Assembly: GCF_900215605.1 (NCBI RefSeq)
Contig: NZ_OBEL01000007.1
Span: forward strand, 170,876 to 234,875
Direction: 5' to 3'
DNA: 64,000 nt
Source of the DNA: Cohaesibacter gelatinilyticus
GTDB taxonomy: Bacteria > Pseudomonadota > Alphaproteobacteria > Rhizobiales > Cohaesibacteraceae
The translations under genes were made by a program, and so were the position numbers. A model generated the notes under the pieces. The model was not told the DNA's origin. It did not search any database and saw only the letters and a list, made by a program, of their open reading frames with translations. Positions 41,288 through 48,796 of the stretch are shown here, in pieces (position 1 is the stretch's first letter; the number at the start of each line of letters is the position of its first letter).

Positions 41288-41646
41288 TCATTCCATTGGT
41301 TTTCGATCGATACGGGTCGCACCAATCAGTCAACAATAATCAATGTGAGTGAACAACCTGCCGAGACGCAACACCTAAGCCCCACTCCTCCCCCAAAACC
41401 GGAAGGCCCGTGCTATCCGGTTTTGCGTTTGGCCACTGGCAATCGCATGCCCCCCTCACTTACCTCAATATTGCCAGTCCGGTTGCTGACCGAAGGCTGG
41501 ATCAGGATCTGTCACTGCCCTTTATCCTCTCTGGCGATGCCGCGACCTAGGGCAAAATGAAATTAATAAAGCGATCGACGATCAGTCCGGCGTGATGGTT
41601 GCGGAAGTCATATTCATAAAATAACGCGGGAGACCTGTTCACAAAA
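41288..41646 (+). pseudogene. Cassette remnant (copy 4)
   Basis: This gap holds the second boundary hairpin (41396-41434, AAAACCGGA...TCCGGTTTT). From about 41454 it has the first 67 bases of the cassette repeat, whose frame reads LTYLNIASPVADRRLDQDLS, identical in style to the parent gp15-like gene, before a stop. The rest of the block is gone. A fragment MVAEVIFIK then resembles the start of the 39522-type gene. Confidence 0.7.
41396..41434 (+). repeat. Cassette-boundary hairpin, copy B
   Basis: Near-identical to 39864-39902, with a 9-bp stem (AAAACCGGA/TCCGGTTTT). It is followed by TTTGGCC and the cassette start. Confidence 0.7.
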
Positions 41647-41859
41647 TACTATCCGTTCGATGCCCTACGTAAGAGCGACTCTCTTGATGTTGAAGTCTTA
41701 AGAGAGTATGGCACGGACTTTGATACAATGTGTTATTTTGCCATGTCGTCAAGACCGAGAAAAGAAGGCTTCACCCTGAATGACGCAATCGCCTACATGA
41801 AGAAGGAATTCTCTGATGTGAAATTCGCTGCAGAAAATGAAGGTGGAGGTTTAATGTAA
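41647..41859 (+). pseudogene. Decayed paralog of the 39522/41889 small genes
   Basis: A 70-codon open stretch reads ...REYGTDFDTMCYFAMSS...MKKEFSDVKFAAENEGGGLM, colinear with the 39522 product (LEQGFDFDTVSFFMADL; MKREFSDVEFIALFDNETIM). The N-terminal third is missing or frameshifted. It shows a third copy of this gene family in the array. Confidence 0.65.
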
Positions 41860-41888
41860 CTCCACTCTTTTTAGGGGAGGTTTAGGCC

Positions 41889-42197
41889 ATGTCAACCGCA
41901 ACCGTATTCCATACCAGTTTGGACGCTCGGGAAGTTGAGGAACGCCTTAAACAGGTACAAGCAAAGCATGCTCTGCTTTCTACAAGTTCCTACAGCTATT
42001 CTATGGTTAGGGTGTCTAGCGAGCTGGACAATGAAATCCTTGAAGAACTTGGGTTTAATTTTCATTCAGTAAGCTATTTCGGCATTACCGAAATAAGAAA
42101 TGCGCACCCTGTGCTAAGTAGGGCTGTTGAACTGATGAAAGAAGAGTTCAAAGACGCTGAAATTATTGCTCTGTTTCAAAATGAAATCATGATCTAG
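41889..42197 (+). CDS. Small cassette-associated protein, paralog of 39522-39830
   Basis: The 102-residue protein, MSTATVFHTSLDAREVEERLKQ..., is related end to end to the 39522 product. GGGAGG precedes the ATG. It probably survives as an orphan immunity-type gene after loss of its toxin partner. Function inferred only from the array context. Confidence 0.6.
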   Translation: MSTATVFHTSLDAREVEERLKQVQAKHALLSTSSYSYSMVRVSSELDNEILEELGFNFHSVSYFGITEIRNAHPVLSRAVELMKEEFKDAEIIALFQNEIMI

Positions 42198-42360
42198 CTT
42201 CCTTGGTCAGGGAGCATTCCAATCTGGCAAAGCTGAAAGAGCCCCACTGCCACCCTTGGCGGTGCCACATATTTGACAAGCCTCACCCCGGCAGGCACCG
42301 TACAAAGAGCAACTGAGCGAAGAGAAAAATTCGATTTGAAAACAAAAGGTTATTTTTACA

Positions 42361-42816
42361 ATGATGAAATTTCCCTGTTTTTTGACCTATGTGATCTCTC
42401 TATTTCTTTTGTCTTCCCTGCCTGTGACTGCCGGCTATTGCGAGGATTATGAAGCAGGCAAGGAATATCAGCTTTCCGATATTCCGCCCGCATGGCCATC
42501 TGAATTTCCAGCGCCACAAGCACTGAGCAAGATTGGTGGGCTACTCTCGGTCAATGAGGGAAGAAACTGTCATATCGATCTGTATGGTCGCACCAAGGAG
42601 CCAGGCAAAGATTATCTGCAGGATTATCAGCACCGTCTGGAACAAGCCGGTTTTCGCGCCGCCAATATATCCGAGAACGGAGATTCGATCTCCATGCAGT
42701 TTGAGCATGAGGACGGACATTTGGTGACGATCTCGACCGGCATCGTCAATGCCCGCACCAAAAGCGAATATACTGAAATTGGCGCTTATCTGATTTTGAA
42801 CCTCAAGGCTGACTAA
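42361..42816 (+). CDS. Secreted protein of unknown function
   Basis: The 151-residue protein has a signal peptide (about 1-26), two Cys in the mature part (C27 region and NCHIDLYGR) and a single small domain. It is the last accessory gene before the tail fibre. It may be a lysogenic conversion factor or part of the cassette region; no family recognised. Confidence 0.5.
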   Translation: MMKFPCFLTYVISLFLLSSLPVTAGYCEDYEAGKEYQLSDIPPAWPSEFPAPQALSKIGGLLSVNEGRNCHIDLYGRTKEPGKDYLQDYQHRLEQAGFRAANISENGDSISMQFEHEDGHLVTISTGIVNARTKSEYTEIGAYLILNLKAD

Positions 42817-42985
42817 AGCTCTCTGCATGATTTCTGATTCAGCTGAAAGGCTTTGACTCGCTCTAGAGGGCGCAACGTCATTGAACAAGGTGGCAATCTT
42901 CATAAAACAAATGTTGTGATTTACGCAAAAGACAAATCGATAATGCGATGATAGCATCAATCCAGTAACAGTGAAGGTCTTTGCG

Positions 42986-44308
42986 ATGACAATTTCTTCC
43001 GAAATCAACAAATCCGGCCCCTATGATGGCAATGGCTCGGCTACTGATTTTGAGTTTGATTTCAAGATCAGTGAGCCAGCCCATCTGCTGGTGCTGCATA
43101 CCAATGGCGAGGGTACAGAAACCCAGCTGAGCGGGGATGCCTATCAGGTAACACAGGACGAAGACGGCACCGGCCATATCATTCTGCCCTCACCCTTGCC
43201 CACTGGTGAAAAGATCACCCTGCTGCTCAACCCGCCTTTCACTCAGCTCTCGGACCTGCCCAATCAAGGCGCCTGGAACCCGAAAATTGTCGAAAGCGCC
43301 CTCGACAAACTCACATCTTGCCTCCTCAAACTACGCGAAGAGGTCTCCCGTTCGGTAAAGATCAAGGCATCCAATGATTTGGCAGATCTGGATGACTTGC
43401 TGGCCGACATCGAACGACTGGCTGACGCCTCCGATGGTGTCAAAGCATTGGTCGGTGTGAAGGCCAAATTGGTGGAATGCGCCGACAATATTGCCAGTAT
43501 TCAAACAGCGACAACCAGCGCCACAAATGCGGCCAACAGCGCGACCACCGCACTGGACGCCAAGACACAAGCCATCACCGCAAAAGACCAATCCATCCTC
43601 GCTCAAACCGCCGCCGAAGCCGCAAGAGACACCGCCCTCAGCGCCACACCGATCACGGCGAGCAACAAGGGCCGAGAACTGGTAGGCAAAACAACCGAAG
43701 CCGAGATGCGGACAGTGCTGGGCGCTGCGAGTAATTCCTCAGTTCAAGTTGTTATTGACGCCTTGGCCGAGAAAGCAACCAAAGTCGCCCTTAACAGCTT
43801 GCAGAATCAGGTCAACAACTTCAGCGCCGGACCAGTTGGTTCCATTATTGTGTGGTCTTTTGAAGTCCCACCTGCGGATTATCTGGAGCTCAACGGAGCC
43901 ACACTCAATCGCACCGACTATCCCGATCTGTTCGCTACGGTTAATAGCGCTGGAATGCTGCAATCCCAAGGTTCCAAGCAACATACCCAATGGGGGAATG
44001 GGGACGGTTCGACAACTTTCTCTCTCCCAGATTGGCGCGGCGAGCACCTCATCGGCTGGGATCATGGCCGTGGGATAGACACCGGTCGTGGAATGCTGAC
44101 ATGGCAAGCCGACGCGGTGAAAGCACATAACCACAGCGCTGGTAGCTATAAGGTTCCTGTTTACGGCGGTGGCGTTGGCAATGTTGCAGGAGCTGGACAT
44201 TCAAACCTCGAAGCTTACGGTTCTGTTCAAGGTTTATCGGGCACCACAGGCGCAGCAACCAACCGTGTTCGAACCGTCGCTGTCATGTTCTTGGTCAAGT
44301 TCCGTTAA
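42986..44308 (+). CDS. Phage tail fibre protein with collar-type C-terminus
   Basis: The 440-residue protein has an N-terminal T7 gp17-like attachment domain (about 1-110: YDGNGSATDFEFDFKI; YQVTQDEDGTGHI), a coiled-coil and Ala/Thr-rich shaft (about 110-270) and a phage tail collar domain (about 280-440: PVGSIIVWSFEVPPADYLELNG; STTFSLPDWRGEHLIGWD). The ATG at 42986 is preferred to GTG 42971 because of GAAGG. It should bind the host receptor. No diversity-generating reverse transcriptase or template repeat was seen. Confidence 0.88.
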   Translation: MTISSEINKSGPYDGNGSATDFEFDFKISEPAHLLVLHTNGEGTETQLSGDAYQVTQDEDGTGHIILPSPLPTGEKITLLLNPPFTQLSDLPNQGAWNPKIVESALDKLTSCLLKLREEVSRSVKIKASNDLADLDDLLADIERLADASDGVKALVGVKAKLVECADNIASIQTATTSATNAANSATTALDAKTQAITAKDQSILAQTAAEAARDTALSATPITASNKGRELVGKTTEAEMRTVLGAASNSSVQVVIDALAEKATKVALNSLQNQVNNFSAGPVGSIIVWSFEVPPADYLELNGATLNRTDYPDLFATVNSAGMLQSQGSKQHTQWGNGDGSTTFSLPDWRGEHLIGWDHGRGIDTGRGMLTWQADAVKAHNHSAGSYKVPVYGGGVGNVAGAGHSNLEAYGSVQGLSGTTGAATNRVRTVAVMFLVKFR

Positions 44309-44429
44309 AAAACCAACGCAAAAGTCTTGGTTTACTTCAAGCGCGCAAAAAATCAGTGCAGCAAATTCATGAGCTCAATTTGAAATTCAAGATCGCTCTC
44401 CCCATTCACCGATAATTCAGGAGACAATC

Positions 44430-45362
44430 ATGCTGGGAAAAGGTGCGGCAAAGGCCCTGGAGCCTGATGATTTTGAAAATCTCGCAAGACAACTATCCTG
44501 TCACCCTGCCAATCTGGAAGCCATCGCAAAGGTTGAAAGCCGTGGTTTTGGTTGGTTCAAAGATGGGCGAATAAAGATCCTCTTTGAAAAACACATTTTC
44601 TATCGTCAGCTGCGTGGCAAGAAAAACAAGACCAAACTGAACAAAGCCATCCGGCTAGGCCTGGCTCGCCGTCGTTTCATCTCCCCCAGCCGCGGTGGCT
44701 ACAAAGATCAGCGTAACAGCAAGGCCCGCTATGAGCTTTTGCAAATGGCTATGGATATTGATCCAACGGCGGCTCTGAAATCCATCTCCATGGGCACCTA
44801 TCAGATCATGGGTTTCAACTATGAGGTCTGTGGTTTCAAAAGCGTCCATCATATGTGGCAGGACTTCCTGGTTGGCGAAAAAGCTCAACTCATTGCCTTT
44901 GCCAACTTCCTGAAAAACAAACAGCTCGTTCGTGCTATTCGCGAAGGCGATTTCTCTCTTGTAGAAGCCCGCTATAACGGAGGAGGATTGAAAGGCCGCT
45001 ATGCCCGCAAGATGGAACAGCATGCCAATCAGCTAGCTTCTGGAAAATGGGCAAACTGGCAGGAGAATAGCTTAGAAATAACGGATCATCCCCTAGATCA
45101 CGAACAGGCGCAGAATGCCAAGCCACTTGCCAAATCCCGCACCTTGAAAGGCAGCGGTGTTGGCTTTGTTGGCGGCGGTGCAATCTGTACTCAAAACATC
45201 CAACAAGCCGTCGACCAGTTGCAGAAAGGTGCAGATCACCTCAGTAGCGGCACAATCATCGGCATCACTATCGGCATCATCATCCTCATTGGCACGGCAT
45301 GGGCCCTCTATTCCCGTTGGGATGATGCAGGTCGCCCTTCTCCAACAGAGATCTTCGCATGA
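44430..45362 (+). CDS. Endolysin: N-acetylmuramidase (DUF3380 type) with C-terminal membrane helix
   Basis: The 310-residue protein has the muramidase domain (about 15-200) with the catalytic Glu36 in AKVESRGFGWF, and KILFEKHIFYR and SMGTYQIMGFNY stretches. A C-terminal transmembrane helix (about 270-292) is unusual for an endolysin and may tether it. It overlaps the i-spanin gene by four bases. Confidence 0.88.
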   Translation: MLGKGAAKALEPDDFENLARQLSCHPANLEAIAKVESRGFGWFKDGRIKILFEKHIFYRQLRGKKNKTKLNKAIRLGLARRRFISPSRGGYKDQRNSKARYELLQMAMDIDPTAALKSISMGTYQIMGFNYEVCGFKSVHHMWQDFLVGEKAQLIAFANFLKNKQLVRAIREGDFSLVEARYNGGGLKGRYARKMEQHANQLASGKWANWQENSLEITDHPLDHEQAQNAKPLAKSRTLKGSGVGFVGGGAICTQNIQQAVDQLQKGADHLSSGTIIGITIGIIILIGTAWALYSRWDDAGRPSPTEIFA

Positions 45363-45607
45363 GCGTGCTCCTATCCTGGCTATCAGCCACAAAAGTGGGA
45401 CGCTGGGTTGCTACCACTTTTGCCCTGCTAGGTAGCCTTGCCCTTATCGCTGCCCACTTTTATGCCAAAGGCAAGACCGCCATGCGCACCAAGCATCAAC
45501 GTCAGATATTGGAAGATATCGAGAACAGGAGGAAACTCGATGCGGATATTGATCATCTTGATGACGATGACATTGCTAAACGCATGCACGACCACTGGTC
45601 GCGATAG
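45359..45607 (+). CDS. i-spanin-like (Rz-type) membrane protein
   Basis: The 82-residue protein has one N-terminal membrane helix (about 17-35) followed by a charged helix, as in inner-membrane spanins. The o-spanin gene is nested in another frame within its 3' end, which supports the assignment. Confidence 0.72.
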   Translation: MSVLLSWLSATKVGRWVATTFALLGSLALIAAHFYAKGKTAMRTKHQRQILEDIENRRKLDADIDHLDDDDIAKRMHDHWSR

Positions 45608-45752
45608 CTGGTGCCAGACGAACAGCCCTACTTATTTGTCGAAGCAAAGCATAAGGGCCATGAAACCGGAAGAGTTGCGCAAAATCTACGCAGATAACGA
45701 ATATGGTCGCCAACGCTGTGGCTGGAAGAGGTCCAATGGAAGTCGCAATTAA
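45540..45752 (+). CDS. o-spanin-like (Rz1-type) lipoprotein, nested
   Basis: The 70-residue protein has a lipoprotein signal ending in the lipobox LLNAC (about 12-16). Its ATG at 45540 has a strong AGGAGG and lies inside the i-spanin gene in the +1 frame, the classical Rz/Rz1 arrangement. It should span to the outer membrane and fuse the membranes at lysis. Confidence 0.75.
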   Translation: MRILIILMTMTLLNACTTTGRDSWCQTNSPTYLSKQSIRAMKPEELRKIYADNEYGRQRCGWKRSNGSRN

Positions 45753-45933
45753 AGATTTGCTCTACGTCGTAACACTGGCCATTGGCGTCGCCGGATCCCA
45801 TTTCATGCTGCGTGCGCGGGTAATGGTGCTGGAAGAAAAGGTAAAAGGCTATTCCCGTGCTATTGAACGCATCTTTGATAGTTTGCAAAGAATTGAAGAG
45901 AAGCTCGACGGCAAGGAAGATCGCAGGGGGTAG
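45736..45933 (+). CDS. Small membrane protein at the end of the lysis block
   Basis: The 65-residue protein has an N-terminal membrane helix and a coiled-coil tail (MVLEEKVKGYSRAIERIFDSLQ). The ATG at 45736 follows AAGAGG. In T7-like phages the terminase genes would be expected here. A small holin or accessory role is possible but not proven. Confidence 0.5.
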   Translation: MEVAIKDLLYVVTLAIGVAGSHFMLRARVMVLEEKVKGYSRAIERIFDSLQRIEEKLDGKEDRRG

Positions 45934-45998
45934 AGCTGAATATATATGCCTCCGGATAAGCACAATTTCTGGTCCGAACAGATATGGAGGCAGGAAAT

Positions 45999-46109
45999 AT
46001 GGCGCGCCTTGATGGCGAAACTTCGAACGAATTGCTCGAAACGCTGACCGAATGGAACACCCAGCTTGAGCACCTGAGGCAGAAGCCTCCGGTGCCACCA
46101 TGTCCGTAA
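45999..46109 (+). CDS. 36-residue protein coupled to mobC
   Basis: A short frame (MARLDGETSNELLETLTEW...) with a strong GGAGG upstream. It ends within the start of the mobC gene (overlap 46100-46109), so it may drive mobC translation. It marks the probable left edge of the mobilizable element. Confidence 0.4.
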   Translation: MARLDGETSNELLETLTEWNTQLEHLRQKPPVPPCP

Positions 46110-46507
46110 AGTGCCAGTTTAATGAATCCGCCAAATCGATGAAACGCAAGCGGCCCTCCCCGTTCTGTATTCGGCTGAGCGAGACGCAGCGCGCACGCCT
46201 GGCCGATGAGGCTTCAGGCGTGCCGCTTGGTGCCTACATCAAGGCTAAAGCGCTTGGCGAACCTCTTAGGAGACGCCGGACGGGCCTTTCCATTGAGGAC
46301 CGGGAGGCGTTGGCCAAAACACTTGCGCTGCTCGGGAAGTCACGTCTTTCCAGCAATCTCAACCAGCTCGCCCATGCGGCAAATATCGGCTCACTACCCA
46401 TAACCCCTGAAACAGAGAAGTTTCTGTGCGATTGTCTGTGCGACGTGCAGGAGATTCGCAGCCTGTTGATGAGAGCGCTAGGCCTTAAAACAGAGCGCGA
46501 TCAATGA
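46100..46507 (+). CDS. mobC: Mobilization accessory protein MobC-like
   Basis: The 135-residue basic protein has an RHH-like N-terminal part (FCIRLSETQRARLADEASGVPLG) and a MobC region (LLGKSRLSSNLNQLAHAANIGSLP). It would help the relaxase open the origin of transfer. An alternative start at 46139 is possible. It overlaps the relaxase gene by four bases. Confidence 0.85.
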   Translation: MSVKCQFNESAKSMKRKRPSPFCIRLSETQRARLADEASGVPLGAYIKAKALGEPLRRRRTGLSIEDREALAKTLALLGKSRLSSNLNQLAHAANIGSLPITPETEKFLCDCLCDVQEIRSLLMRALGLKTERDQ

Positions 46508-47775
46508 TTATCAAGGGTTCACAACGCGGCTCTGGTGCGAATCTCGCCGCTCATCTCATGAAGATAAACGATAACGAACATGTGCGTGTGCATGAAATCA
46601 GGGGCTTTGCCTCTGACAATCTGCACGACGCCTTCAAAGAAGCCGAAGCGATCAGCCTTGGCACCAAGTGCCAGCAATATCTGTTCTCTGTGAGCCTAAA
46701 CCCACCAGCGAGTGAAAGTGTCTCAGTCAGTATCTTCGAAGGCGCAATAAGGCAGGTTGAAGACCAACTTGGCATGAACGGCCAGCCACGCGCGATTGTC
46801 TTCCATGAAAAGGAAGGCCGCCGTCATGCGCATTGTGTTTGGTCGCGAATTGACGCGGACACCATGACGGCAAAGCAGCTCTCTTTCTTCAAGAACAAGC
46901 TGCAATCTGTTTCGCGCGAACTTTACTTAGAAAACGGCTGGAAACTGCCGAACGGATTAAAAAGCCCTTCCGAGCGCGACCCGACAAATTTCACACTCGC
47001 CGAATGGCAACAGGCTAAGCGGCAAGGCATTGATCCGCGCTGGCTAAAACAATCTGCCCAAGAAGCTTGGCAATGCTCAGACGACTCAAAAGCCTTTGCT
47101 CAAGCAATGCACCATAACGGACTGTTTCTTGCCAAGGGAGACCGACGAGGGTTCGTCGCCCTCGATTATAATGGTGAGATTTATGCATTGTCTCGCCTCC
47201 TTGGCATAAAAAACAAAGAGCTCAATGCACGCCTAGGAAAACCCGATGGACTTTTGAGCGTCGAAGAAACTCGGACGACCATAGCCAGACGTATGACACC
47301 TATCATTCGGGGCCATATCGATGAGACGCGTGAAAAATTCACAAGTGAGTTAGCCAAATTCGCCAAATACCGATTCGAGCTAACCGCACTGCACCGACTA
47401 GCACGATCTAAGCTAGAAACTCGTCAACGTAAAGAATGGAATGCGGAGAATCTGGAGCGTGCAGCTCGGTTACCGCGTGGCCTTCGCGGTCTATGGCATC
47501 GGTTCACCGATAATTATCAGAAAATCCGGCAAGCAAATGAACATGAGGCAAGCAAAACCCGCCTGCGTCATGCCGATGAGTATCAAAAGCTTGTCGACAA
47601 ACAACTAAATCAGCGTTTGGTTCTGCAAACACGCATAACCAAACTTAGAAATCAGCAAGCGCATCAGCTTCGGAGCTTACGCCAGGACATCGCGCGCTTT
47701 CTTTCCCATTCGCAAACTTCACCCGCCCCCGCTCGCAATCGGGAGCAGACACTCAGCCTGAAACTTAAGCGCTAG
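46504..47775 (+). CDS. Relaxase (MobA/VirD2-like)
   Basis: The 423-residue protein has the metal-binding HxH motif at residues 108/110 within HEKEGRRHAHCVWSRID (101-117). It belongs to the alphaproteobacterial relaxase group starting MI-x-KG-x-Q-R-G. It nicks DNA at oriT and pilots the strand through a type IV secretion channel. The catalytic tyrosine is not obvious near the N-terminus; Tyr59 is the first Tyr. The C-terminal half is a charged helical region. Confidence 0.88.
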   Translation: MIIKGSQRGSGANLAAHLMKINDNEHVRVHEIRGFASDNLHDAFKEAEAISLGTKCQQYLFSVSLNPPASESVSVSIFEGAIRQVEDQLGMNGQPRAIVFHEKEGRRHAHCVWSRIDADTMTAKQLSFFKNKLQSVSRELYLENGWKLPNGLKSPSERDPTNFTLAEWQQAKRQGIDPRWLKQSAQEAWQCSDDSKAFAQAMHHNGLFLAKGDRRGFVALDYNGEIYALSRLLGIKNKELNARLGKPDGLLSVEETRTTIARRMTPIIRGHIDETREKFTSELAKFAKYRFELTALHRLARSKLETRQRKEWNAENLERAARLPRGLRGLWHRFTDNYQKIRQANEHEASKTRLRHADEYQKLVDKQLNQRLVLQTRITKLRNQQAHQLRSLRQDIARFLSHSQTSPAPARNREQTLSLKLKR

Positions 47776-47825
47776 GCCAAACCACGCTACTTGAATCTCG
47801 CGACCTTGGGTACTTCATTGTTAAT

Positions 47826-47981
47826 ATGCAAAATTTTTGGGAACGCCCTGAAATCGATGACTATTTACGTGATGTTCGTAAGAAACCAGATCGTTATCAG
47901 TGGCTGAATTTGGATGCTAGCTTTGAAAAAACGGAGCAAGTGAAATCAAATAAGAGCTTATTGAACTCACCTGATTGCTGA
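47826..47981 (+). CDS. Small 51-residue protein
   Basis: A short frame (MQNFWERPEIDDYLRDVRKKPDRY...) of normal composition lies 50 bases after the relaxase gene, on the same strand. No family recognised. Confidence 0.4.
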   Translation: MQNFWERPEIDDYLRDVRKKPDRYQWLNLDASFEKTEQVKSNKSLLNSPDC

Positions 47982-47990
47982 GAAAAGATC

Positions 47991-48497
47991 TTACTGATAA
48001 CTAGAGAACTCATGTTTTAGTGCTTCATCGCAATCTAACATTGCTTCTAGTATCTCGAGCGCGTATTCCATTAGCAACTTGTCACGCTCATTGTTTCCCT
48101 CTGGATGCAGCCAGCCTTTTCCTCCATGAAACAAGTTGTTGCGAACCCTATAAATTAGCTGGATCATGTTGTCTGACGTAGCTTCGACACCGGTCTCTTG
48201 CTCAGACCAGCGAGGCTTTTCTCCATCCCAAATTTGCTCTTTCGGAGGTTCACTACAAAAATATTCAACCGCCTTTTTTAGTGTCGGATCGCCTGTCATC
48301 TTTTCTTTGAATCTATCTCGAATATCGGCACCAAACTTGCTGTAATTTACTTTCAATGGCTTAACGGCATCACCTTTATGTACATACAGCTTTTCTTTTA
48401 GAGCATACTCAAAGCGGGAAAATGAAATTAAGAAATCCCTTGATAATTCTAAATCAACATGAAGGTTTCCTGCTGCCTCTTTTGATAATTTTCTCAA
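47991..48497 (-). CDS. HEPN-domain protein
   Basis: The 168-residue protein has an R-x4-H motif (R119 and H124 in RVRNNLFHGGKG), the signature of HEPN RNases. Helical flanks (about 10-65; ERDKLLMEYALEILEAML at 137-154) fit the fold. It lies downstream of the STAND gene on the same strand, about 300 bases away. HEPN proteins commonly act as abortive RNases or accessory factors in defence loci, so it may work with the STAND protein or be an independent toxin-type gene. Confidence 0.72.
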   Translation of the reverse strand: MRKLSKEAAGNLHVDLELSRDFLISFSRFEYALKEKLYVHKGDAVKPLKVNYSKFGADIRDRFKEKMTGDPTLKKAVEYFCSEPPKEQIWDGEKPRWSEQETGVEATSDNMIQLIYRVRNNLFHGGKGWLHPEGNNERDKLLMEYALEILEAMLDCDEALKHEFSSYQ

Positions 48498-48796
48498 TGT
48501 AATCTCCGAATAATTGTGTCCGTGAAATTATACACCAAATGGGAATGAAGTTCAGGCACAACTGAACTTCTGCCCTTCGGCGAGAATGGGGGGAAAGCGG
48601 AAAGCGCCTTCGCGGGGAACCGGCTGCAATGAGCTAATGCGAATAAAGCTGGGCGGAAGGCTCTTGTAGCGCGCGGGGCGAGGCCCCTAGCCAAACTCGT
48701 CGGCTCGACACAAGATCAACTGTTGCCGACTATAAGCGAACCAGGTTCAGAATCGATCACACAAGCATGTATTGCATACCTATTCAAACAGCTCAC
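48498..48796. other. GC-rich intergenic region with inverted repeat, candidate oriT
   Basis: There is no gene. GAAGTTCAG-N6-CTGAACTTC at 48547-48570 is a perfect 9-bp inverted repeat followed by TGCCCTTCGG, then a GC-rich tract to about 48700. An inverted repeat followed by a conserved short motif is the usual form of an origin of transfer, and relaxase genes lie 1 kb away. It could equally be the terminator of the STAND transcript. Confidence 0.35.

Noticed and set aside
42986..44400. Possible diversity-generating retroelement, because the particle resembles BPP-1
   Set aside because: No reverse transcriptase gene, no accessory gene and no adenine-biased template/variable repeat pair was seen at the fibre 3' end or downstream.
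45934..46100. Left attachment site as a direct repeat of the tRNA-Arg 3' end
   Set aside because: No recognisable copy of the tRNA end was found here or near 23.1-23.3 kb. Serine recombinases need only a tiny crossover core, so the left boundary stays undefined.
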